A DNA stretch of 49,611 nt from positions 1 to 49,611 of the forward strand of contig DJYC01000051.1 of assembly GCA_002448445.1 (NCBI GenBank). Reading direction: 5' to 3'. The notes under the pieces are model-generated. The model ran no database searches and was not told where the DNA came from. It saw only the letters and a list, made by a program, of their open reading frames with translations. This DNA comes from Treponema sp. UBA6988 (GTDB taxonomy: Bacteria; Spirochaetota; Spirochaetia; Treponematales; Treponemataceae). The translations under genes were made by a program, and so were the position numbers. Of this stretch, positions 15,801 through 23,700 are shown one piece after another; within the stretch, counting starts at the first letter, position 1; every line of letters starts with the position of its first letter.

Positions 15801-16826
15801 ATGCCTAATATAGATTTAGAGAACAAAACAATTCTCATAACAGGTGCGGCTGGATTCATCGGCTCGTTTTTGTGCAAGAAGCTGCTTACCTCATTTAAGA
15901 ATATAAAAATCATCGGAGTTGACTGCATAACCGACTATTACGATACTTCGCTAAAAGAAGAGCGGCTTAAAATGCTAAAGGAATTTGGCAGCCGGTTCAT
16001 TTTTGAAAAGAAGGACATCGCGGACAAAACTGAACTCGAGAGAATCTTTACACACTACCAACCTGCTGTCGTTGTGAACCTTGCGGCCCAAGCAGGTGTG
16101 CGATATTCAATTGACCACCCGGACAGCTACATTCATTCAAACATTATCGGTTTTTACAATATCCTTGAATCTTGCAGAAATCACCCGGTTGAGCATCTGG
16201 TCTTTGCCTCAAGTTCCAGTGTCTACGGCAGCAACAAGAAGGTTCCTTATTCAACGGAAGACAAGGTGGACAATCCTGTTTCGCTCTATGCCGCAACAAA
16301 AAAATCCAACGAACTTTTTGCACATGCATATTCAAAGCTCTACGGCATTCCTTGCACGGGCCTGCGCTTTTTTACGGTTTACGGACCAATGGGAAGGCCG
16401 GACATGGCATATTTTAAGTTTACAAACAAGCTTGTAAAGGGTGAGCCGATTCAGATTTACAACATGGGCGACATGTACCGCGACTTTACCTATGTGGACG
16501 ACATTGTTACCGGAATTACAAACATAATGCAAAAAACGCCTTGCCTTACGGAGGACGGGGCTGCCTACAAGGTATACAATATTGGCAACAGCAAGCCTTC
16601 CAGCCTGATGAAATTCGTGGAGATTCTTGAAAAGTGTCTGATGCGCGAAGGAATAATTTCTGAACCGGGAAAGAAGGAACTTTTGCCCATGCAGAGCGGT
16701 GATGTTTACCAGACCTATGCGGACGTAAGCGACCTTGAAAAGGACTTTGGCTTTAGGCCTTCAACCACGCTTGAAGAGGGGCTTGCAGAGTTTGCTAAGT
16801 GGTATAAGGGGTATTATAAAAGATGA
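15801..16826 (+). CDS. NAD-dependent epimerase, probably UDP-glucuronate 4-epimerase
   Basis: A 341-residue extended short-chain dehydrogenase. The NAD motif is GAAGFIGS (about 16-23), followed by DCITDYYDTSLKEERL, typical of the glucuronate epimerase branch. SSSSVYG carries the catalytic Ser, YAATK the catalytic Tyr and Lys, and LRFFTVYGPMGRPDMA is the branch signature. It would convert UDP-glucuronate to UDP-galacturonate for surface polysaccharide. The UDP-glucose dehydrogenase that makes its substrate is 20 kb away in the window. It is first in an operon of five genes whose first four overlap by ATGA. Confidence 0.9.
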   Translation: MPNIDLENKTILITGAAGFIGSFLCKKLLTSFKNIKIIGVDCITDYYDTSLKEERLKMLKEFGSRFIFEKKDIADKTELERIFTHYQPAVVVNLAAQAGVRYSIDHPDSYIHSNIIGFYNILESCRNHPVEHLVFASSSSVYGSNKKVPYSTEDKVDNPVSLYAATKKSNELFAHAYSKLYGIPCTGLRFFTVYGPMGRPDMAYFKFTNKLVKGEPIQIYNMGDMYRDFTYVDDIVTGITNIMQKTPCLTEDGAAYKVYNIGNSKPSSLMKFVEILEKCLMREGIISEPGKKELLPMQSGDVYQTYADVSDLEKDFGFRPSTTLEEGLAEFAKWYKGYYKR

Positions 16827-17815
16827 AGTACGTATACGTATTGGTTTCTTCACCGGCAGACTTTTACTATGAACAGTGCCTTATGTCCCTTACATCGCTT
16901 CGTTTTTATATGAAGGAAGCGGAAGTTTTTGTTCTTTGTGACCAAGGGACTGCCCAGACATTCAGCGGAAAAAGAGCAGCCATCAAAGAGCTTGCAAAAA
17001 TAATAAGCGTACCGTTTGAAGACACAGTTGGAAACACTGAACGCTCCAGGCTTATTAAAACGGCAATTCCAGACTACGTGCAGGGAGATTTTTTGTACAT
17101 TGACTGCGACACAATAATCTGCTCTGACCTTAGTGCAATAGAAAACTTCCCTTATGAAATTGCAGGCGTACTTGATGCCCACGTCTATCTTGACGAGCAC
17201 TTGCACAAACAGACTTTTGTAAAGCGCGACAAAAAGCTGGGCTTTCACGGAACGGCAGCTCTTAACGGTAACATAAACGGAGGCCTTGTGCTTGCACGAG
17301 ATACTCCTTATGCAAAGGAATTCTTTAAGGCATGGAACGAAGCATGGAAATATTCCGCCTACAAAAAGAATGACATGCATGACCAGAGTGCCCTAAACGA
17401 GGCAAATTACCGCACGCAGATGAAGGCACAGCTGCTTCCCGGTGAATGGAACTGCCAGCCCTGTCACGGAGGACTTGCCTTTTTAAAAGATGCAAAAATC
17501 ATCCATTATTACTCATCGGAGATGACTGGCAAAAATTACCAGCCCTATTATAAGCTTGCGGACAAAAATCTTCAGCAGCGCATAAAGGACGAAGGAAAAA
17601 TTCCGCAAGACATTCTGGAAATGATAAAGGATCCAAAGTTTCAGTTCAACAAAGTGCACATGCTTTCTGACAAAAGAATAATCAGCGTAATGCAGTCTCC
17701 CCTTTTGTTTACCATGGCAGACCTAAAAGCACACATACCCTTTTTGTTCAATTTTTTTGAGGCACAGGCATCCCTTATCCGCAGCATAGGAAAAAAAATA
17801 AAGGGTAAAAAATGA
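16823..17815 (+). CDS. GT-A type glycosyltransferase
   Basis: A 330-residue nucleotide-sugar transferase. The metal-binding DxD motif is in FLYIDCDTIIC (about residue 93-100), and the N-terminal YVLVSSPADFYYEQCLMSLTSLRFY fold matches the GT8-like/GT-A group. NGNINGGLVLARDT near residue 150 is the usual acceptor-side loop. The start overlaps the epimerase stop (ATGA). The C-terminal 40 residues are hydrophobic and basic and may attach it to the inner membrane face. Donor and acceptor are unknown. Confidence 0.82.
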   Translation: MKYVYVLVSSPADFYYEQCLMSLTSLRFYMKEAEVFVLCDQGTAQTFSGKRAAIKELAKIISVPFEDTVGNTERSRLIKTAIPDYVQGDFLYIDCDTIICSDLSAIENFPYEIAGVLDAHVYLDEHLHKQTFVKRDKKLGFHGTAALNGNINGGLVLARDTPYAKEFFKAWNEAWKYSAYKKNDMHDQSALNEANYRTQMKAQLLPGEWNCQPCHGGLAFLKDAKIIHYYSSEMTGKNYQPYYKLADKNLQQRIKDEGKIPQDILEMIKDPKFQFNKVHMLSDKRIISVMQSPLLFTMADLKAHIPFLFNFFEAQASLIRSIGKKIKGKK

Positions 17816-19089
17816 GCATAAAAAGATATTCCCCATTGTTTCCATTTTTTATTTTTCTTGCAATGGTCATAATGGCTGTTACGGCCATGCTTTCTTTTAG
17901 TGCACATATCACACCGCAAAAATGTGAGGAAAGCGGCACACCAGTTTTATACATAGACACCGAGGGCGGGAAAAAAATAAAGACAAAGGAAAAATATGTC
18001 AAGGCAACATATTCCATTAATTATGGCGGGAAAAATCTTTCTGGTAGCTGCAAAATCCGGGGCAGGGGTAACACCACATGGAAAACTAGGGAACTTTACA
18101 AAAAGCCCTACCTGTTAAAACTGGACAAGGCGGCGTCTCTTTTGGGACTCCCAGAAGCAGAAAAATGGGTTTTGATGGCAAACACTGCGGACAAAACATC
18201 TATGCGCAATGCATACGCCTATTACTTGGCAAAAAATGTTTGGAAGGACGGACTCTGGACACCGGATGCTAAATTCCTGGCTCTATTTGTAAACGGACGC
18301 TACGAAGGACTTTATGCGCTTACGGAAAAAATTGACATTCATCCAAACCGGCTTCCGCTTAATACAAAAGAAGGTTCTTTTCTTTTTGAAGTGCGCTCTC
18401 AAAAAAACAAGGCTTGGAATTTCAAAAGCAAACAAGACGTTGCCTTTAGCATAAGACAGCCAGAAAATTCCAGCAAGGAAAAATTTGAGAGCCAGCAAAA
18501 TTTTATTCAACAGGTGGAAGACGCAATTTTTTCTGAAAACTTTACAGACAAAGAAAAGGGCTGGCAAAAATATCTTGACCTGCAAAGCTTTGCCGACTGG
18601 TATTTGATAAATGAATTTACAAAAAACCACGATGCACGCTTTCAGGCTTCTTGCTACCTTTACTATAACTCAAGCACGGGAAAAATCTACATGGGGCCTA
18701 TCTGGGACTTTGACATTTCATGCGGAAACATAAGCTATGACGGCTGTGAAAATCCAGAGGGCTTTTGGGTAAAAGAAGAAAGCCAATGGTTCAAGCGGCT
18801 TTTTGAAGATCCGTTTTTTGCAAACTTTGTAAAAGAACGGTGGAATTCAAAAAAAGAACTCATAAAAAAATCACCAGAATGGATTCACATGGCAGCGGAA
18901 GAGATTGAAGGCCCCATAATGATAAACGACCAGCTCTGGAAAAACATAGGACACCGCCAGTGGCCCCACGCACCTGGTTGGAAAAGGCGCAAGACCTTTG
19001 CCGCAGAAGTGAATTATTTTTCGGATTGGGTAGAAAAGCGTTTTGAATGGATGGACAAAGCCATAAATACAAGTGGGGTTCAAAAATGA
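17812..19089 (+). CDS. CotH-like kinase family protein
   Basis: A 425-residue protein with an N-terminal membrane anchor (residues 8-30) and a CotH domain: CKIRGRGNTTW (about 78-88), KWVLMANTADKTSMRNAYAYYLA (about 120-142), GRYEGLYALTEKID, and the metal-binding GPIWDFDISCGN (about 302). CotH proteins are atypical secreted kinases, first known from Bacillus spore coat, that phosphorylate extracellular proteins. Here the anchor puts the domain outside the inner membrane. It sits inside a glycosyltransferase operon, overlapping its neighbours by ATGA on both sides. VTC and DUF4956 genes, which often accompany CotH, lie at 34.5-35.9 kb. Confidence 0.88.
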   Translation: MSIKRYSPLFPFFIFLAMVIMAVTAMLSFSAHITPQKCEESGTPVLYIDTEGGKKIKTKEKYVKATYSINYGGKNLSGSCKIRGRGNTTWKTRELYKKPYLLKLDKAASLLGLPEAEKWVLMANTADKTSMRNAYAYYLAKNVWKDGLWTPDAKFLALFVNGRYEGLYALTEKIDIHPNRLPLNTKEGSFLFEVRSQKNKAWNFKSKQDVAFSIRQPENSSKEKFESQQNFIQQVEDAIFSENFTDKEKGWQKYLDLQSFADWYLINEFTKNHDARFQASCYLYYNSSTGKIYMGPIWDFDISCGNISYDGCENPEGFWVKEESQWFKRLFEDPFFANFVKERWNSKKELIKKSPEWIHMAAEEIEGPIMINDQLWKNIGHRQWPHAPGWKRRKTFAAEVNYFSDWVEKRFEWMDKAINTSGVQK

Positions 19090-20210
19090 AATTGGCCATA
19101 GACTGCCGCATGAGCGGTAAGAGCGGAATAGGAACCTTTTTGGATAGCATAATACCCTTTTTTATTTCCAGCGGAACATCCATTTTGTTTTTGGGACTGC
19201 CGCAAAAAAAGCAGGAAGAAATAGAGCAAGGCATTTCTTCAGATGGCAAGTCGGAAGGAAAGAATCTTAAATTCATTCCATGTGGCATAAAAAACTTTTC
19301 GCTAAAGGAGATGCTTGCATTCCCCAAGGAAGTGCTGGATGAAATAAATTCCTGCGACGCATATTTTTCGCCCTACTGCAACGTCCCTGGACGCATTTTT
19401 TCCAGAGGAATAAAAATCCCGGTCTACACCACAATTCATGATGTAATTTTCCTGGACATGCCGGAGATTGCAGGAAAAGCAGGAACTTTTATACGCAAGC
19501 AAATCTACAAACGCGCTATCCGCCTTAGCAAAGGAATTTTTACCGTATCTGAATTCAGCAAGGAACGCATAATAAAAAAACTGGGCTGCAAAAAAAAGCT
19601 TACGGTAGTCTACAACGGAGTTCCCCTGTATAACGAGGAAGAAAATTCAGCAGAAGGAAGTAAAAAAAGCAAGTCAATACTTTTTGTGGGCAACATAAAA
19701 AAGCACAAGGGCTTGGCAACGCTAATACCGGCATTCATAAAATTCCGCAACAGCTTATCTCTTGCCGAAGAAGAAAAACCCCAGCTTCTTATTGTTGGCT
19801 CAAAGGAAAATTTTAGGACGGCAGACCTTGAGCTTCAGGAATTGATTTCTTCCGCGGAAAAAAACAATATTGTCTTTACAGGATTCCTTCCTGACGAAGA
19901 ATTAAAGCAGCTTCTTGCATCCGCAAAGATTCTTGTTCAGCCTTCACTGTACGAAGGCTTTGGCATTCCCCCATTGCAGGCTCTTTATTCGGGAACAAAA
20001 GCAATAATTTCCGACATTCCTGTTTTTAAAGAAATTTATGCGGATCTTCCTGTTTGCTTTTTCAAGGCCGGAAACGTTGACGATTTGGCACAAAAGCTGG
20101 TCTTGGTTTATTTTGATGATGCCCCGCTTCCAAATTTCAAAAAAACATATTCATATAAAAACACGGCAAATAAAATTCTTAATTCAATTTTAGAGGACAT
20201 CAGAGGATAA
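19086..20210 (+). CDS. Glycosyltransferase family 4
   Basis: A 374-residue GT-B enzyme. The start MKLAIDCRMSGKSGIGTFLDS is typical of mannosyl/rhamnosyl transferases, and the C-terminal donor site shows ILVQPSLYEGFGIPPLQALYSGT with the conserved EGFGIPPLQA block. I use the ATG at 19086, which overlaps the CotH stop as ATGA; an upstream in-frame start would lie deep in CotH. VSEFSKERI near residue 155 is a family landmark. The donor sugar cannot be assigned. Confidence 0.9.
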   Translation: MKLAIDCRMSGKSGIGTFLDSIIPFFISSGTSILFLGLPQKKQEEIEQGISSDGKSEGKNLKFIPCGIKNFSLKEMLAFPKEVLDEINSCDAYFSPYCNVPGRIFSRGIKIPVYTTIHDVIFLDMPEIAGKAGTFIRKQIYKRAIRLSKGIFTVSEFSKERIIKKLGCKKKLTVVYNGVPLYNEEENSAEGSKKSKSILFVGNIKKHKGLATLIPAFIKFRNSLSLAEEEKPQLLIVGSKENFRTADLELQELISSAEKNNIVFTGFLPDEELKQLLASAKILVQPSLYEGFGIPPLQALYSGTKAIISDIPVFKEIYADLPVCFFKAGNVDDLAQKLVLVYFDDAPLPNFKKTYSYKNTANKILNSILEDIRG

Positions 20211-20214
20211 TCTT

Positions 20215-21321
20215 ATGAAAGTTGCAATTGTACACGATTGGCTTGTAAATTACGGCGGTGCAGAAGATGTTGTCGCAGCGATTCTTGAATTGTACCCGGA
20301 AGCAGATATTTTTACCCTTGTCTACGACAAAAAAAAGATGGGCAGCCACTTTTCAAAAAATAAAATCTACACATCGCATCTTCAAAAAATTCCATTTGCA
20401 ACACGCATTTATACAAAGCTATTGAATTTTATGCCCAAGGCTTTTGAAGAATTTGATTTTTCAGACTACGACTTGGTAATCTGTTCCTCTTCATCATGTG
20501 CAAAGGGGGTAATAACTCCACCGACAGTTCCCCACATAGCATACGTTCACACTCCAATGCGCTATGCCTGGGATTTGTTTTATGACTACAAAAAACGTAG
20601 CGGAAGGCTAACAAGGCATTTCATGAACAAATGGATGCCTGCAATCCGCCAATGGGATTTTATTTCTTCGCAGAGGATTGATTCAATCTGCGCAAATTCA
20701 AATTACATTTCCCGCAGAATAAAAAAATTCTGGAACAGGGAATCAACCGTAATTTATCCGCCTGTAAACACGGAATTCTATTCATACAATCCCAATGTTA
20801 AGCGCGAAGATTTTTACGTTTTCTTTTCAAGGCTCGTTCCCTACAAAAGAGCAGACATTGCCATTCAGGCCTGCATAAAGTCAGGTAAAAAACTCATCGT
20901 AATAGGCGGCGGTTCCCAGCTAAAGGAATTAAAAAAACTTGCGGCAAAAAATCCCCTTGTTGAATTTACAGGAAGAATCAGCGATGAAAAAGTAAGGGAT
21001 TATTTGCAACGCTGCAAGGCTTTGCTTTTCTGCGCAGAGGAAGACTTTGGCATTATTCCGGTACAGGCACAATCTTGCGGTAGCCCGGTAATTGCTTATG
21101 GCAAAGGAGGTGCAAGAGAGACTGTTGTAGAAAACAAGACGGGTCTTTTCTTTGACGAACAGAATGTGGAAAGTCTGGTAAAAGCAATGGAGCATTTTGA
21201 AAAAGTCAATTCCGCAGGAACTTTTGATCCGGCAGTAATAGCTGAGCATGCGGCAAAATTCGGCAGGGAACGTTTCAAAAAGGAGTTCTCTCAGTTGTGC
21301 GAACAGACATTTTCGCTTTAG
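20215..21321 (+). CDS. Glycosyltransferase family 4 (WbaZ-like)
   Basis: A 368-residue GT-B transferase. The opening KVAIVHDWLVNYGGAEDVV and YVHTPMRYAWDLFYDY match O-antigen mannosyltransferases of the WbaZ/RfbU type. The C-terminal site is LLFCAEEDFGIIPVQAQSCGSPVIA with EDFGI...EA-like signature. It starts 4 nt after the previous stop. A mannose donor would fit the phosphohexomutase gene that follows, but the sugar is inferred. Confidence 0.88.
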   Translation: MKVAIVHDWLVNYGGAEDVVAAILELYPEADIFTLVYDKKKMGSHFSKNKIYTSHLQKIPFATRIYTKLLNFMPKAFEEFDFSDYDLVICSSSSCAKGVITPPTVPHIAYVHTPMRYAWDLFYDYKKRSGRLTRHFMNKWMPAIRQWDFISSQRIDSICANSNYISRRIKKFWNRESTVIYPPVNTEFYSYNPNVKREDFYVFFSRLVPYKRADIAIQACIKSGKKLIVIGGGSQLKELKKLAAKNPLVEFTGRISDEKVRDYLQRCKALLFCAEEDFGIIPVQAQSCGSPVIAYGKGGARETVVENKTGLFFDEQNVESLVKAMEHFEKVNSAGTFDPAVIAEHAAKFGRERFKKEFSQLCEQTFSL

Positions 21322-21457
21322 CTTGCTTAGGGTGCTGCCACAAGAACTGTCATCTAAAAAGTACAAATCAAAAACCTTTTTACCTATTGGCAATTCTTAT
21401 GCAAAGCTTTAAAATAGGGCTGTTCAAAATTTGCAATAAAAAACAAGGAGAAAATAT

Positions 21458-22960
21458 ATGACAGCTTTTATGAAACTTCAGAACGGCAGCGACATCCGCG
21501 GAATTGCTTCTGAAGGTGTTGAAGGAGAAAATGTAAACCTTACGCCCCAGATTGCAAGGCAGATTGGATATGCTTTTGCCAATTGGCTTGCAAAAAAATC
21601 AGCTTGCCAGGCAAAAGACTTAAAGATTGGTGTTGGACGCGACTCCCGCATTACAGGTCCAGACCTTGCTTCTGCCCTCATGGAAGGAATTATTTTTGCA
21701 GGTGCAAGTGTTGTTGACTGCGGAATGGCAACCACACCTTCCATGTTCATGTCCATTGTTTTTAAGGAAACAGCTTTTACCGGTGCCGCAATGATTACGG
21801 CAAGCCACCTTCCATTTAACCGCAACGGAATTAAATTCTTTGACAAAGACGGCGGTCTTGAGCACGACGACATAACAGAAATCCTTTCGCAGGCAGAAAA
21901 GGCCAATGTGGAAAAGGCTTCGGCAGCCGCATCTGTTGGGTCGGTGGACTTAATAAGCATTTACGCTGAATACCTAAAGAATAAAATTGCATCTGCCCTA
22001 AAGGACATAGACGAAAAGCAGCCGCTTAAGGGATTGCATATTGTTGTGGACAGCGGTAACGGTGCCAGCGGATTCTTTGTAGACAAGATTCTTAAACCGC
22101 TTGGAGCAGACACAAGTGGCAGCCAGTTCCTGGAGCCGGACGGAATGTTCCCCAACCACATTCCAAATCCGGAAAACAAGCAGGCCATGGAAGCCATCAA
22201 AAATGCCGTGCTAAAAAACAAGGCGGATCTTGGCCTTATCTTTGACACAGACGTTGACCGCATGAGCGCAGTCTTGAACGACGGCAGGGAAATCAACCGT
22301 GACTCCATCATAGCAATGATTGCGGCAATCCTTGCACCGGAATACCCGGGTTCTACAATCATTACGGACTCCATCACTTCCGACAGGCTTACCTACTTCC
22401 TGGAAGACGTTCTTGGACTAAAGCACCTTTGCTACAAGCGCGGCTACAAAAACGTAATAGACAAGCAGAAGGAACTTAACGCTTCTGGAACGGTTGCTCC
22501 GCTTGCAATGGAAACTTCCGGCCACGGTGCGCTAAAGGACAACTACTTCCTGGACGACGGAGCCTTCCTTGCGGTAAAGCTTATCATTGCCCTTGCCCAG
22601 GCTTCCGTTAAGGGAAAAAGCTTAAGTTCCCTCATAGAAAAACTTCCGCCTCTCGTAGAAGACGGAGAATTCCGCTTTAAAATCAAAGGTGAAGATTTTA
22701 AGGAATACGGCCTAAAGGTTCTTGATGAATTTAAAAAGCGTGCAAGTGATGCAGGCTACACTCTGCCACATTCCTATGAAGGCGTAAGAATTTCCTTTAA
22801 CAGCGAAGATATTAAGGGCTGGATGCTCCTTAGGCTTTCTTTGCACGATCCGGTTATGCCGCTTAATATAGAGGGCGCGCGTAAAGGTGACCTTGCAAAA
22901 CTTGTAGAAATTGCAAAGAAGCTTACGGACGGATTTGACCGCCTGGAAAGGAAGTTTTAG
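21458..22960 (+). CDS. Phosphohexomutase (phosphomannomutase/phosphoglucomutase)
   Basis: A 500-residue alpha-D-phosphohexomutase moving phosphate between C6 and C1 of hexose phosphates. The phosphoserine loop is TASHLPFNRNGIKFF (near residue 110), the metal loop DTDVDRMSAVL (near 264), and the sugar-binding loop METSGHGALKDNYFLDDG (near 350). HLPFN in place of HNP at the active loop marks the larger, ManB-like bacterial subgroup. It has AAGGAG before the ATG and a separate 136-nt upstream region, so it may be transcribed alone. It would feed nucleotide-sugar synthesis for the operon upstream. Confidence 0.9.
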   Translation: MTAFMKLQNGSDIRGIASEGVEGENVNLTPQIARQIGYAFANWLAKKSACQAKDLKIGVGRDSRITGPDLASALMEGIIFAGASVVDCGMATTPSMFMSIVFKETAFTGAAMITASHLPFNRNGIKFFDKDGGLEHDDITEILSQAEKANVEKASAAASVGSVDLISIYAEYLKNKIASALKDIDEKQPLKGLHIVVDSGNGASGFFVDKILKPLGADTSGSQFLEPDGMFPNHIPNPENKQAMEAIKNAVLKNKADLGLIFDTDVDRMSAVLNDGREINRDSIIAMIAAILAPEYPGSTIITDSITSDRLTYFLEDVLGLKHLCYKRGYKNVIDKQKELNASGTVAPLAMETSGHGALKDNYFLDDGAFLAVKLIIALAQASVKGKSLSSLIEKLPPLVEDGEFRFKIKGEDFKEYGLKVLDEFKKRASDAGYTLPHSYEGVRISFNSEDIKGWMLLRLSLHDPVMPLNIEGARKGDLAKLVEIAKKLTDGFDRLERKF

Positions 22961-23016
22961 GGAAGACAGATTCTCTGGCGAATTCGATTGATTTCCATGA
23001 ATTTTAGCGTTGTTTG

Positions 23017-23045
23017 TTGACACGATTTTTTGTTTATGATATAGT
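23017..23045 (+). promoter_or_regulatory. Promoter of the tRNA-Ser cluster
   Basis: TTGACA (23017-23022), 17 nt, TATAGT (23040-23045), with transcription expected near 23052, just before the tRNA at 23060. Confidence 0.7.
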
Positions 23046-23059
23046 AACTGCATATCATT

Positions 23060-23146
23060 GGAGCGATGGCAGAGTGGTCGAACGCGGCGGTCTTGAAAAC
23101 CGTTATACTCTTACGGGTATCGGGGGTTCAAATCCCTCTCGCTCCG
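23060..23146 (+). tRNA. tRNA-Ser(TGA)
   Basis: Acceptor stem GGAGCGA/TCGCTCC with discriminator G, anticodon loop CTTGAAA (anticodon TGA), a long variable arm and a GGTTCAAATCC T-arm. The class II structure and discriminator fit serine. CCA is not encoded. Confidence 0.95.
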
Positions 23147-23176
23147 GGAAAGGAAGCGCTTCGGTGTTTCCAATTT

Positions 23177-23261
23177 GGAGACGTGGTAGAGCGGTAATAC
23201 AACGGTTTGCTAAACCGTCGGTTCCTAACGGGCCGGGCAGGTTCAACCCCTGTCGTCTCCG
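23177..23261 (+). tRNA. tRNA-Ser(GCT)
   Basis: Acceptor GGAGACG/CGTCTCC, discriminator G, anticodon loop TTGCTAA (GCT), long variable arm, T-arm GGTTCAACCCC. It reads AGC/AGU serine codons. It lies 30 nt after tRNA-Ser(TGA). Confidence 0.94.
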
Positions 23262-23302
23262 CTACCGAACAAACAGCCCTACAAACGCTTTTGTTCAACT
23301 TT

Positions 23303-23376
23303 GAGACTGTAGCTCAACTGGATAGAGTGTTGGCCTGCGGAGCCGAAGGTTGGGGATTCGAACTCCCCCAGTCTCA
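23303..23376 (+). tRNA. tRNA-Arg(GCG)
   Basis: Acceptor GAGACTG/CAGTCTC with discriminator A; anticodon stem TTGGC/GCCGA; loop CTGCGGA gives anticodon GCG; T-arm GGGGA-TTCGAAC-TCCCC. It would read CGC/CGU. Most bacteria use an ACG (inosine) tRNA for these codons, so G34 is unusual. Confidence 0.88.
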
Positions 23377-23447
23377 CTATTTATTACAGGTTTTTGGATA
23401 TGCCGGATGCTTGTCATCTGGTGACTGCCGCATTGCATAAGAAGGTG

Positions 23448-23476
23448 TTGACTTAATTGACTGCGGTGGCTTTATT
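23448..23476 (+). promoter_or_regulatory. Possible promoter for tRNA-Ser(GGA) and SRP RNA
   Basis: TTGACT (23448-23453), 17 nt, TTTATT (23471-23476), 27 nt before the tRNA. The -10 is weak; read-through from the first promoter is also possible. Confidence 0.4.
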
Positions 23477-23503
23477 CAAAAAGTCCTGTATTTTTTTTGT
23501 TTT

Positions 23504-23590
23504 GGAAAGATGTCCGAGTGGTTTAAGGTCCACGCTTGGAAGGCGTGCACAGGCGAAAGTCTGTCGGGGGTTCGAATCCCCCTCTTTCCG
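23504..23590 (+). tRNA. tRNA-Ser(GGA)
   Basis: Acceptor GGAAAGA/TCTTTCC, discriminator G, anticodon loop CTTGGAAGG region with anticodon GGA, long variable arm, T-arm GGTTCGAATCC. It reads UCC/UCU. The SRP RNA begins about 5 nt downstream. Confidence 0.95.
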
Positions 23591-23594
23591 CTTT

Positions 23595-23690
23595 GTCCAG
23601 ATGCTTTGCACATTGTCGCTGGAAAACCCCGCCAGATCCGGAAGGAAGCAACGGTATTCAGATGATGGTGGTGCCGAAGTTAATCTGGAC
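23595..23690 (+). ncRNA. ffs: Signal recognition particle RNA (4.5S-type)
   Basis: The conserved SRP tip is present: GCCAGATCCGGAAGGAAGCAAC, with GGAAGGAAGC as the tetraloop and symmetric-loop region bound by Ffh. The ends pair as GTCCAGAT (23595-23602) with ATCTGGAC (23683-23690), closing a hairpin of about 96 nt without an Alu domain, as in Gram-negatives. TTTTCTTTT follows as terminator. It directly follows tRNA-Ser(GGA) and may be processed from one transcript. Confidence 0.93.
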
Positions 23691-23700
23691 TTTTCTTTTA

